From NCBI GenBank assembly GCA_963708545.1, contig CAVPUD010000016.1:1-18353 (forward strand): 18,353 nt of DNA, given 5' to 3'. This document shows positions 8,871 to 17,800 of the stretch, piece by piece. The notes under the pieces were generated by a model, which was given only the letters and a program-made list of their open reading frames with translations, did no database searches and had not been told where the DNA came from. A program made the translations under genes and the position numbers. This DNA comes from Extensimonas sp963708545. GTDB taxonomy: Bacteria > Pseudomonadota > Gammaproteobacteria > Burkholderiales > Burkholderiaceae_C. How positions within the stretch are numbered: the first letter of the stretch is position 1; each line of letters begins with the position of its first letter.

Positions 8871-10144
8871 GCGCGGCGCGCCTGCTCGCCGGCTGGATGG
8901 CTTCGGGCAGTTGCGCCTGCGTGCTCGCTTCGGGCGCGGCGCTGGCGCAAGCGCAGCCCTCCCGCCAGCCTGAAGCGCCTGCCCCCGCACTTTCGCCTGC
9001 ATCCGCATCCGCACCCGCGCTTGCCGCGCCGCCCTCGAGCGCTGCGCCGCGCGCCGCCCAGGGCGCCACCGCCTGGCAGCGCTGCACCACGCTGCCAGGC
9101 GACGCCGCGCGCCTGGCCTGCTTCGACCAATGGGCGGGCCAGCAGGCTTGGCAGCCCGCGCCCACGCAGGCCGCTGCGGCGCCCGCAGGATCGTCCCCAA
9201 CCAACGCCACGGCAGGCACGGCCACTACAGCCACTACCAATCCCACACCGGCAGACCTGCCGCCAGCGCCCGAGCCCATCCTCGTGCAGGTCGACGGCTG
9301 CCGCGACACGCGCTACAGCCTGCTCGCGCGCTTTTGGGAGCTCGAACCAGGTTCGAGCTGCGGCGTGTTCCGCTTTCGCGGCTACCGGCCCATCACCGTC
9401 TCGGTGGTCGGCGCGGACACCGTCAACGACCAGCCCAGCTCCCCCGCGCCCGGCCACACCGCAACGCCCGTCAGCTACCGCCGCACCGAGATGCGCCTGC
9501 AGCTGTCGGTGCGCACCAAGCTCGCGCAGGGCCTGCTCGCCCCCGATGCCTCGCAGCGCCTCGATTCGCTGTGGTTCGGCTACACGCAGCAGTCGTATTG
9601 GCAGCTCTTCAGCGGCGACATCTCGCGCCCGTTTCGCAACACCGACCACGAGCCCGAAATCGTCTATGTCTATCCCACCGACGCGCAGCTGCCCTGGGGC
9701 TGGCGCTGGCGCTACAGCGGCGTGGGGCTGGTGCACCAATCGAACGGCCAGACCCTGCCCTTGTCACGCAGCTGGAACCGCATCTACCTGATGACCGGCG
9801 TGGAGCTCGACGACCGCTGGAGCGTCACGGCGCGACTGTGGCGGCGCCTCGGGGAAGGGGGCACCGACGACGACAACCCCGGCATCAGCAACTACGTGGG
9901 CCGCGCCGAGCTGCAGACCACCTGGAACCCCGACGAAGTCAACACCGTCAGCGCCACGCTGCGCAACTCCTTCGGCAGCGCCTGGCGCGGCTCGGCGCGG
10001 CTCGAGTGGCTGCACACGCTGGGCGGCAAGCAAAGCAACCTGCGCCTGCACACGCAGCTCTTCAGCGGCTACGGCGACAGCCTGGTGGACTACAACCGCA
10101 AGCGCACGGTGCTGAGCCTGGGCGTGAGCCTGGTCGATTTCTGA
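8867..10144 (+). CDS. pldA: outer membrane phospholipase A (OMPLA)
   Basis: A calcium-dependent beta-barrel phospholipase A1/A2 that removes phospholipids misplaced in the outer leaflet of the outer membrane. The catalytic triad is clear: His290 and Ser292 in GLVHQSNGQ and Asn304 in SRSWNRIY. The 14-residue His-Asn spacing equals that of E. coli OMPLA (H142, S144, N156). The barrel ends in LVDF with a terminal Phe, the BAM assembly signal. Residues 1 to about 28 are a signal peptide ending ALAQA. The 425-residue length exceeds E. coli's 289 because of a Pro/Ala-rich linker and a small segment with Cys73 and Cys85 (WQRCTTLPGD...ARLACFDQW) before the barrel. The ATG overlaps the previous TGA, so translation is probably coupled to the upstream genes. 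Confidence 0.95.
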   Translation: MSAARLLAGWMASGSCACVLASGAALAQAQPSRQPEAPAPALSPASASAPALAAPPSSAAPRAAQGATAWQRCTTLPGDAARLACFDQWAGQQAWQPAPTQAAAAPAGSSPTNATAGTATTATTNPTPADLPPAPEPILVQVDGCRDTRYSLLARFWELEPGSSCGVFRFRGYRPITVSVVGADTVNDQPSSPAPGHTATPVSYRRTEMRLQLSVRTKLAQGLLAPDASQRLDSLWFGYTQQSYWQLFSGDISRPFRNTDHEPEIVYVYPTDAQLPWGWRWRYSGVGLVHQSNGQTLPLSRSWNRIYLMTGVELDDRWSVTARLWRRLGEGGTDDDNPGISNYVGRAELQTTWNPDEVNTVSATLRNSFGSAWRGSARLEWLHTLGGKQSNLRLHTQLFSGYGDSLVDYNRKRTVLSLGVSLVDF

Positions 10145-10323
10145 ACACGACTGACGCAAATCGGGGTTGGGCAAAGCGTTCGCTCCATGGCAAAACACCT
10201 CGCTGCATCCTTGTTTGCGTAAGTCCAGCTGAAAATCGTTACAAAAAACCCCTGCTTCCCCGCGTTATTCCCAGGATAGGCACGCACCACAAGCCGCAAA
10301 ATGCCTCGCCAGAGGAACACGCC

Positions 10324-10722
10324 ATGGACATGCAATACCAACTCAAAGCCGGCAGCTATTACCTGTACGACCTGCGCGATGCGCCCAGCGCCGCCACGGG
10401 CGAGCGCCGCTTCCGGCTCAAGACAGAGTCGGTTGCCCTGGCCTTCGATCGCCACACGGGGCAATTGCACCAGCATGGCAGCCCCACGCGCATCCTCTCG
10501 TGGGCCAGCATGGCGCGCCGGCGCCTGCGCGCCGCGGGCGCGCCTGACGTAGCCAATGATTTGGTCGTGGTCTCGGGGCCGCTGCCCGTCGATGAACTCA
10601 ACAAATGCCTGCGCATCCAGGGCTACTGCCGGCGCCTGCTGCAGCGCCTGGGCAGCCTGCCGCACGGCAAATTCCAGCGCCCCCCTGCCGAGTCTTACGC
10701 ACACTATCGCAAGGCGGCCTGA
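10324..10722 (+). CDS. conserved hypothetical protein, 132 aa
   Basis: I do not recognise a characterised family. The protein is soluble, without signal peptide or membrane segment. It begins MDMQYQLKAGSYYLYDLRDAP, has a basic middle (SWASMARRRLRAAG), and ends with Arg-rich helices (CLRIQGYCRRLLQRLG). The overall basic charge would allow nucleic acid binding, but no motif proves this. The ATG has a good Shine-Dalgarno sequence, AGAGGA at 10311-10316, spaced seven bases. GC-rich codon use matches the neighbours, supporting a real gene. It has 179 bases of leader after pldA that hold no gene and no convincing promoter. It is convergent with the universal stress protein gene. Confidence 0.75.
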   Translation: MDMQYQLKAGSYYLYDLRDAPSAATGERRFRLKTESVALAFDRHTGQLHQHGSPTRILSWASMARRRLRAAGAPDVANDLVVVSGPLPVDELNKCLRIQGYCRRLLQRLGSLPHGKFQRPPAESYAHYRKAA

Positions 10723-10769
10723 AAACCAGCGCTCACTGACTGCCTGCTCGGATATCGATCACTGCGCCG

Positions 10770-11210
10770 TCATTCCTCCTGCGGCGCGTGTTTGACGATG
10801 GTCACGGGTACTGGGCTTTCGTGTACCAGCGCCTGCGACACCGAGCCCAGCAAGGCGCCACGCAAGCCGCCCAGGCCGCGCGCGCCCACGAGCGCAAGAT
10901 CGCAAGCCGTTTCTTCGAGGATGTCCACGAGCGTGTTCGCAGCCGCACCCATGCGGATTTCGGTCGTGTATTCGACCGCGGCCGCATCGAGCAGCGCGCG
11001 CGCTCGTGCCGTCAAATCCATACCCGCTTCGCGCGCGGCAGCCGCGATCAGGTCCGGGTCGCGCGTCGTGACGAGTTCATAGAGCGAGGCTGGCTCCTGC
11101 ACATGGGCAAGCACGAAGCTCGCGCGCAGGCCCGCGCGCACCAGCGCGAGTGCATGGTGCACGGCGTCGAGCGCCAGTTCCGAGCCATCGACTGCTATCA
11201 AAATCTTCAT
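10770..11210 (-). CDS. universal stress protein, UspA family, ATP-binding type
   Basis: A single-domain Usp protein of 146 residues, a usual length. It opens with the strand MKILIAVDGSELALDAVHHAL and carries the ATP-binding motif G-x2-G-x9-G-S in VGARGLGGLRGALLGSVSQALV, then the closing strand SPVPVTIVKH. Members form dimers in the cytoplasm and respond to starvation, oxidative or respiratory stress; the exact role is not readable. The ATG at 11208-11210 has GGAAAGA upstream on the minus strand and gives the standard Usp start, so the longer open frame upstream was not used. It is divergent from tgt with 82 bases between the two starts. Confidence 0.93.
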   Translation of the reverse strand: MKILIAVDGSELALDAVHHALALVRAGLRASFVLAHVQEPASLYELVTTRDPDLIAAAAREAGMDLTARARALLDAAAVEYTTEIRMGAAANTLVDILEETACDLALVGARGLGGLRGALLGSVSQALVHESPVPVTIVKHAPQEE

Positions 11211-11292
11211 TGCAATTCTTTCCGAGTTTGCCGATCGCGGCAGTGTAGCGGCAGGGCGCGGCCGGCCCGCCGCTCTGGGACAATGCGCCCCC

Positions 11293-12465
<1,173 letters not shown>

Positions 12466-12485
12466 AGCTTATTGCGGGCACGCTC

Positions 12486-13232
12486 TCAAGGAATGCCCAG
12501 CAAGTCCAGGATTCCGCAGATGAAAGTGAGCGGGTGCGGCGGGCAGCCGGGCACATACAGCGTGGGCTGGATGCGCTCCAGAAACTGCCGATCCAGGGCC
12601 GCGCTTTGCGCGAATACACCCCCCGAGATCGCGCAGGCCCCGACGGCGATGAGCAGCTTGGGCTCTGGCATGGCGTCCCAGCACAGCTGCAGCGCCTGCG
12701 CCATGTTGCGCGTCAGCGGCCCCGACAGCACCAGGCCGTCGGCGTGCCGGGGGGAGGCCACAAAATCGATGCCATAGCGGCCCAGATCGAAGTTGACGTT
12801 GCCCAGCGCGTTGACTTCCATCTCGCAGCCGTTGCAGCCACCTGCCGAAACCGAACGCAGCTTGAGCGAGCGGCCGAAGCGACTATGCAATGCTGCGGAC
12901 ACCTGCACCGGATCCACGTCGGGGCGCGCGGCGCTCAGCACCAAGGCGGAGCGCTGCGCGGCGGCCAGTTTGACATCGCTGCTGAAACCGATCTTGCCGC
13001 TGGGGCAGGCGGCGGCGCAGTCGCCACAGAGCACGCAGCGCCCCAGATCGACCTGCACCGGCTCCAGCGCCAGCGCCTGGCTCGGACACACCGACACGCA
13101 AGCCGAGCAGCCGGCAGCGCATGCGGCTTCGCCGATGGCGGGCTTGCCGCGAAAGCCTGCGGCCTGCGCCGCGCGCAAATCGGCAATGTATTGCGTTCCC
13201 TGGGATTTTCGGACGGCGAGAGCTTTGAACAT
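12486..13232 (-). CDS. ferredoxin-HyfI fusion: small (NuoB/HycG-like) subunit of hydrogenase-related complex
   Basis: Residues about 35-83 form a two-[4Fe-4S] ferredoxin like HyfH/HycF: C38, C42, C45, C49-P, then C66, C69, C72, C76-P. The first motif is C-x3-C-x2-C-x3-C, one residue longer than normal. Residues about 125-248 form a NuoB/HyfI domain with proximal [4Fe-4S] ligands C133 and C136 (GGCNGCEME), C200 (VGACAISGG) and C230 (PGCPPHP). In E. coli hyf and hyc these are separate genes, here one 248-residue protein. It should carry electrons between a donor/acceptor and the large subunit on the cytoplasmic face. The ATG at 13230-13232 gives MFKALAVRKSQGTQY; its Shine-Dalgarno is poor, and it lies 8 bases after the large-subunit stop, so translation may be coupled. 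Last gene of the operon. Confidence 0.88.
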   Translation of the reverse strand: MFKALAVRKSQGTQYIADLRAAQAAGFRGKPAIGEAACAAGCSACVSVCPSQALALEPVQVDLGRCVLCGDCAAACPSGKIGFSSDVKLAAAQRSALVLSAARPDVDPVQVSAALHSRFGRSLKLRSVSAGGCNGCEMEVNALGNVNFDLGRYGIDFVASPRHADGLVLSGPLTRNMAQALQLCWDAMPEPKLLIAVGACAISGGVFAQSAALDRQFLERIQPTLYVPGCPPHPLTFICGILDLLGIP

Positions 13233-13240
13233 GGGACTTT

Positions 13241-14764
13241 TTATAGATCGTTGCCGCAATACGAGAGGTCGAAGCTCTTGTTGCACAGGGGAAAATCGGA
13301 AATCGCGTTGTCACGCACGGCCAGTGCGAGCCCGTACCAATTGGCCAGCGAGGGGTCTTGCACCTTGTAATGGCGCAGCTCTCCGCCAGCGCCGGTTTCC
13401 AGCACCTGCACCACCGGCCCACGCGCACCTTCCGTCAGCGAAACGCACAAGGCCTCGGGCTGCAGCGCCGGGGGCGCTGCTGCAAAGGAAGAAGCATCCG
13501 TGATGCTCTGATCGTCTTTTGCGCCCTCCGGCATGCCCTCCTCCAGCACCCGCAGCAGCCAAGCGACGGACTGCTCCACTTCGCCCATACGCAGGAGCAC
13601 GCGCGCCCAGCAGTCGCCCCCGGATTCGGTCACCAGCGGCAAAGGCGCAGCGCCATATACCGGCCCCGGCAGTTCGGTGCGCACATCCTGCGCCACGCCG
13701 CTGGCGCGCGCCACCACACCGAGCAGGCCCAGGTCGCGCGCCGCCTGCGTGCTGACCGTCCCCACACCGAGAAAGCGCGCTGTGACGCTGCGCGCCGTGC
13801 GCATGCGCTCATTGATTTGCGCAAAGTCGACGGCGAAAGCGCGCAAGGTCTGCGCCAGGTCCTCGCGCAATGCGTCGCTCAGTACGCTGGAGCGTCCCGG
13901 CCGGATCCAGCCGCGGCCGAAGCGGTTGCCGCAGACGCGCTGGGTGGCGTTGATGATCGCCGTGCGCAAGCGGCCATAGGTACTGCCGCCCTGCAAAAAG
14001 GCAATGTCCGTGGCCAGGCCACCAAGGGTGGCGACATGCATCGCCACGCGCTCGAGCTCCAGCGCCACGGCGCGCGACAGCGCGGCGCCCCAGCCCACGC
14101 TGCGACCACTCAACGCCTCGATGGCTGCGCAATGGCCCCAGGCATAGGCGACGACGGAATCCCCGCAGACGGACTCCAGCAAAGGTGCCAGCGTCCAGGC
14201 AGGGCGGTGCAGCAGCATTGCTTCGACGCCGCGGTGCTGGTAGCCCAGCTGGACTTCCAGGTGATACACCGTTTCACCGAGGCACATGAAGCGGAAGTGC
14301 CCGGGTTCGATCACGCCGGCATGAATCGGGCCCACCCCCACCTCGTGCACGCTGTGCCCGCGCACCTGAAAAAACGGGTAGTCCGCCATGCGCTGCTGGC
14401 GAGCGCCCTCGAAACGCACTGGCTTGAGCCAGGGATGCCCTTCTGGGAGCAGACCGGTCTGCTCCCACAGTTCGCGCTCATACATCTGCGCCGCAGGATG
14501 CGCGCAAGTCAGACTGGGGTAGCGCGCGCCGCCTCGCGCCGTGCCACGCAGTACCTCCAGCGGCCCCTGTGCCGGCTGAAAGACGGCGGTAAGAACGCAA
14601 TCTTCGGGTTCGCCGGCGCATGCAGGCCGTCCGAACAAAGTCACCAACCGCTCTCCCGCCGCCAGCCGCTGCGTACAGGTCTGCGCAAAATCAGGCAGCG
14701 CCTGCAGCGGTATGTCGCGCAGCGCCTTCAGCTTCCAGGGTGACAAAAATGCGTGCGCAGGCAT
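13241..14764 (-). CDS. HyfG/HycE-like large subunit (NuoC-NuoD type) lacking Ni-Fe cysteine motifs
   Basis: A 507-residue protein with an N-terminal NuoC-like part (about 1-115) and a NuoD/hydrogenase large-subunit part (about 130-507). The latter shows HEVGVGPIHAGVIEPGHFRF, GYQHRGVEAML and ELERVAMHVATLGGLATDIAFLQG. Real group 4 hydrogenases bind Ni-Fe through CGxC near the middle and DPCxxC at the C-terminus. Here the first is CGDS (C200-S203) and the last reads FDLSYC (C503), so each pair keeps one Cys. H2 turnover is therefore unlikely. This matches the energy-converting-hydrogenase-related (Ehr) class. The ATG at 14762-14764 has GGAGGG upstream and follows the HyfF-like stop by 5 bases; the longer open frame upstream overlaps that gene and is not family-like. 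Substrate is unknown. Confidence 0.88.
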   Translation of the reverse strand: MPAHAFLSPWKLKALRDIPLQALPDFAQTCTQRLAAGERLVTLFGRPACAGEPEDCVLTAVFQPAQGPLEVLRGTARGGARYPSLTCAHPAAQMYERELWEQTGLLPEGHPWLKPVRFEGARQQRMADYPFFQVRGHSVHEVGVGPIHAGVIEPGHFRFMCLGETVYHLEVQLGYQHRGVEAMLLHRPAWTLAPLLESVCGDSVVAYAWGHCAAIEALSGRSVGWGAALSRAVALELERVAMHVATLGGLATDIAFLQGGSTYGRLRTAIINATQRVCGNRFGRGWIRPGRSSVLSDALREDLAQTLRAFAVDFAQINERMRTARSVTARFLGVGTVSTQAARDLGLLGVVARASGVAQDVRTELPGPVYGAAPLPLVTESGGDCWARVLLRMGEVEQSVAWLLRVLEEGMPEGAKDDQSITDASSFAAAPPALQPEALCVSLTEGARGPVVQVLETGAGGELRHYKVQDPSLANWYGLALAVRDNAISDFPLCNKSFDLSYCGNDL

Positions 14765-14769
14765 GGCGA

Positions 14770-16224
14770 CTACCCTCCGATCGACTGCGCCACGGCCCGC
14801 AGCAGTCGTGTGAACGGCTCGGGCGTGTAGGTGCCGAGCATGGTCAGGATGGCCACGAAGCCCAGCTTGGGCACGGTGGTCAGCCTGGGTTCGTGCGCCG
14901 TCGGCACCTCGCGGCTGGGCGCGCCCCAGAGCATGGGAAAGACACAACGCCCCGTGGCGACAAAGATCACCGTCAGCATCACGCACATCAGCGTGAACGC
15001 CATCAGGTTGCCCGCCTGGACGATGCCCGAGAGGGTCAGCATTTCCGCCAGAAAACCGGCAAAAGGTGGAAAGCCCAGCAGGGCAAAAATCCCCACGGTA
15101 AACAGGGACCCGGAAAAAGGCAGGATGCGGATGACGCCGCTCAGTGCCGCAACGTCATTGGTGCCGTAGGTGGCGCGCAGCCGCCCGGCGGTCAGGAACA
15201 GCAAGGCCTTGACGAAGGCATTGCTCACCACGTACAGCACCACACCGTAGGCGGCCGCTTGGCCCACCGAAAGCCCCAGCGCGATGACCCCGGACGAGCT
15301 GATACACGCATAGGCAATGAGGCGTTTGTAATTGCGCACCGCCATCACTTTGACGGCCGCCACCACCAGCGACAAATAGCCCATCACCAGCAGCTCCTGC
15401 GCCACGAAGCTGGTATCCACACCGCGGCACACCTGCAGAATGCGAAACACCGCCACCATGCTGATGTTGAACTGCACCGCCGCCAGCAGGGCGCTGGTGC
15501 TGGTGGGCGCAGTCTCGTAGGTTTCCGGCAGCCAGCTGTATAGCGGCGCCAGACCCAGTTTGCCGCCCAGGCCAAAAACCATGAATGCCAGCCCCAGATG
15601 CTGCCAGCCATCGCCAGCGGGGCTGAGTGCCTGGCCCAGCGCATCGACGGCGAAGTCGATATCGACACCGCGCAAAGAGGCCGACTGCGTCAGGCACATG
15701 AAGCCCATGAAGGTGAGCGACAAGCTCATGGCCGAATACAGCAAATAGCGCCAGGCCACGGTCCGGGGTGAAGCCGCGTCCCCTCGCGCCACCAGCGGCG
15801 CAGCGCACAGGGTGCTGACCTCGAGCAGAGTCCACAACACGATCAGGTGGTTGGACAGCACCGCCAGGTTGGTCACGAGCATGAACAGCAGCGACAGTGC
15901 GGCTCTTGGCAGAAAGTCGCGCGCCAGCCGGGCCGAGGTGCGCCGGCGCGAAAAAAGGTACACGCTGATCCCGAGAAACACGGTGTTCACCACCCCGATA
16001 AACAGCAGCGAGGTGGCGTCGAGCACCAGATAGCGCCGCGCAAAATACCGCGGCAATGCTTCCAGCGGGAACACAAGGAACACCACCATGGAAGCCAGCC
16101 AAAGCAGCAGCGCGATGCCGACCAGCGCCAGCGGCGCCCAATTGCTGCCACGCGCACTGCCGGAGGATGACGCCGCCAGCGTCACAGGAGCATGGCGTTG
16201 TGCACTGTCTATGGCCATATTCAT
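14770..16224 (-). CDS. HyfF-like antiporter-type membrane subunit (NuoL/M/N, MrpD family)
   Basis: A 484-residue membrane protein with about 13-14 hydrophobic segments, belonging to the proton-conducting antiporter family found in complex I and group 4 hydrogenases. Ion-pathway residues are kept: Glu135 in LWTLLEVSTL, Lys222 in GLGGKLGLAPLYSWLPETYE, and Lys339 in SNAFVKALLFLTAG. It should pump protons or sodium driven by redox chemistry in the cytoplasmic arm. The ATG at 16222-16224 overlaps the HyfE-like TGA (ATGA) and has GAGGGAG just upstream; a second ATG two codons in (16216-16218) is possible. The large-subunit gene starts 5 bases after its stop. Confidence 0.92.
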   Translation of the reverse strand: MNMAIDSAQRHAPVTLAASSSGSARGSNWAPLALVGIALLLWLASMVVFLVFPLEALPRYFARRYLVLDATSLLFIGVVNTVFLGISVYLFSRRRTSARLARDFLPRAALSLLFMLVTNLAVLSNHLIVLWTLLEVSTLCAAPLVARGDAASPRTVAWRYLLYSAMSLSLTFMGFMCLTQSASLRGVDIDFAVDALGQALSPAGDGWQHLGLAFMVFGLGGKLGLAPLYSWLPETYETAPTSTSALLAAVQFNISMVAVFRILQVCRGVDTSFVAQELLVMGYLSLVVAAVKVMAVRNYKRLIAYACISSSGVIALGLSVGQAAAYGVVLYVVSNAFVKALLFLTAGRLRATYGTNDVAALSGVIRILPFSGSLFTVGIFALLGFPPFAGFLAEMLTLSGIVQAGNLMAFTLMCVMLTVIFVATGRCVFPMLWGAPSREVPTAHEPRLTTVPKLGFVAILTMLGTYTPEPFTRLLRAVAQSIGG

Positions 16225-16856
16225 GGCTCCCTCGCCACGGTGCCATCCGAAGCCGCACAAGCCGAAGCCCCGTGGTCGGGCGCAGCCTGTGCGCGCACCA
16301 ACCATACTCCGACCGCCACAGTGCCCACATACAAGCCGCTGACGCCCAGATGCACAGGCACGGACCAGGGCTCCGACATCAAGGATTCGAACAACGCCAG
16401 CGCGTTTTCCATGAACAGCAGCGCCACCAGTTGGGCGACCGGCGCGCCGTTGGTGGACAGCAGCAAAAACGCCATCGTGCCGGTGGCCGCCACCACGCCC
16501 AAGGTCAGAGCACGCACGTCGGCACGCGCGCCGTCGCCAAACTTGAACGCCAGAATGATCAAGGCCAGGGCCACGCCCCAGATCAACAGATTCGAGGGCA
16601 TCAGGTCTTCGTGTGCGGCAGCCGATCCAAGCAGGGCGCGGCGCAACAAGGTCGGCACGAGCAAGGCACGCACCAGCAGCACCTCCAGGCCGACCGCCAA
16701 AGCATGGGCGCTCAGCGCATGGTGCTGCGTGAGGCTGATCCAGCCCATGGCCAGCCCTTGCAGGCCCAGCCAGGCGGGGGCGGCTCCCACCTTGCCGAAA
16801 AACGGTGGAATCACGCTGGCCAGCAGGAAAAGAATCAGCGGCAGTCTCTCGTCCAT
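16221..16856 (-). CDS. HyfE-like membrane subunit
   Basis: A 211-residue, strongly hydrophobic protein with about six or seven membrane segments and few motifs, matching hydrogenase-4 component E (E. coli HyfE is 216 residues), which carries a NuoK-like portion. Conserved-looking acidic and His positions within the membrane part include VGLEVLLVRALLVPTLL and VALLFMENALALFE; the Glu residues in these helices parallel those NuoK uses for proton transfer. The ATG at 16854-16856 follows the HyfC-like stop by two bases and has GAGGGGGTGA upstream, so it is preferred over the longer upstream frame. It overlaps the HyfF-like gene by ATGA. Assignment rests on position and hydrophobicity as much as on sequence. 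Confidence 0.85.
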   Translation of the reverse strand: MDERLPLILFLLASVIPPFFGKVGAAPAWLGLQGLAMGWISLTQHHALSAHALAVGLEVLLVRALLVPTLLRRALLGSAAAHEDLMPSNLLIWGVALALIILAFKFGDGARADVRALTLGVVAATGTMAFLLLSTNGAPVAQLVALLFMENALALFESLMSEPWSVPVHLGVSGLYVGTVAVGVWLVRAQAAPDHGASACAASDGTVAREP

Positions 16857-16858
16857 TC

Positions 16859-17800
16859 TCACCCCCTCGCGCCAACGGCAACCCACCATACCAGCAGCAT
16901 GCCCAGCAACGCGGCAACCGCGGCCAGCAGCACATAGCGCGGCACCCAGCGCATGGCCAGCCGGGCGGTGAGCGCTTCGATGCAGCCCACCACACAGGCC
17001 ACCAGCAGCATTAGACCAATGGATGCCAGCGTTGCCGCGAACGGCTCGACGCGCACATCCAGCGGGTTGAGCAGCGCGGCCAACAAGCCAGCGTAGAGCG
17101 TCATCTTCAGGCCTGCGGCGTACTGCATGGCCGCCAGCTCGGGGCCGCTGTGATCGAGGATCATCACCTCGTGGATCATGGTCAGCTCCAGATGGGTGAG
17201 CGGATCATCCACGGGCACGCGCGCGGCCTCGGTCTGCAGCAGGACGAGTAGCGCAAGGGCCAGCGGTACTACCAGCAAGTAATGCGGCGTATGGTGCACA
17301 TGCCCGATCAGGCCAGCGAAACTGGTCAGACCCGTGGCGGCAAGCAGCGTGCCGAACAGCAAAAATAGGGCCAGCTCAGCAAACGCCGAAAACGCCGCCT
17401 CGCGTGCGGCCCCCATGCCTTCGAAGGAACTGCCCACATCCATGGCAGAAACCATGAGCGCCAAGCGCGCCAGCCCCAGCGTGTAAGCCACCGCGATGAA
17501 GTCGTAGGCAAACTGCAGCGGAGCAAAGGGCCCCAGCATAGGCGCCATGGCCGCTGCCAGCAGGTTGCACACCAATACGACATAGGCCCCGCTCCGAAAC
17601 AATGGGCTGGCCACGCTACTGACCACGGGGCGCTTGTGCAGCAGCCGCCGCAAGTCCGACGCCGTCTGCAGCAGCCGCGGACCCTTGCGCCCCGCCCACC
17701 ACGACTTGGTGCGGTTGATCACCCCGGTGAGCACGATGGGCATGAGGAGCACCAGCGCCCCGTGCACCAGCGCCAGCGCAGCAAAAGCCAGGGGCGTCAT
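16859..17800 (-). CDS. HyfC-like membrane anchor subunit (NuoH/complex I subunit 1 family)
   Basis: A 313-residue membrane protein of the NuoH/HycD/HyfC family, the piece that docks the cytoplasmic redox arm onto the ion-pumping arm. It has about eight hydrophobic segments. Diagnostic stretches are RKGPRLLQTASDLRRLLHK near residues 35-55, AMDVGSSFEGMGAAREA, and VPVDDPLTHLELTMIHEVM at about 196-214 with LDHSGPELA after it, the signature acidic loop of the family. E. coli HyfC is 315 residues. The ATG at 17798-17800 overlaps the HyfB-like TGA (ATGA), and the HyfE-like gene starts two bases after its stop. This packing implies one transcript. Confidence 0.93.
   Translation of the reverse strand: MTPLAFAALALVHGALVLLMPIVLTGVINRTKSWWAGRKGPRLLQTASDLRRLLHKRPVVSSVASPLFRSGAYVVLVCNLLAAAMAPMLGPFAPLQFAYDFIAVAYTLGLARLALMVSAMDVGSSFEGMGAAREAAFSAFAELALFLLFGTLLAATGLTSFAGLIGHVHHTPHYLLVVPLALALLVLLQTEAARVPVDDPLTHLELTMIHEVMILDHSGPELAAMQYAAGLKMTLYAGLLAALLNPLDVRVEPFAATLASIGLMLLVACVVGCIEALTARLAMRWVPRYVLLAAVAALLGMLLVWWVAVGARG

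Noticed and set aside
10145..10323. Promoter upstream of the 132-aa protein gene (TTGTTT at 10211)
   Set aside because: No -10 hexamer with acceptable match lies at 16-18 bases spacing.
11279..11292. GACAAT as a -10 box directly before tgt
   Set aside because: No matching -35 element is seen at the right distance, and the box would leave an almost leaderless message.
12466..12485. Terminator between tgt and the hydrogenase-like operon
   Set aside because: The 20-base gap has no stable stem and no T-run.
13358..14743. A 461-codon open frame on the plus strand
   Set aside because: It is antisense to the well-supported large-subunit gene, with a His/Arg/Ala-rich composition and no recognisable domain.
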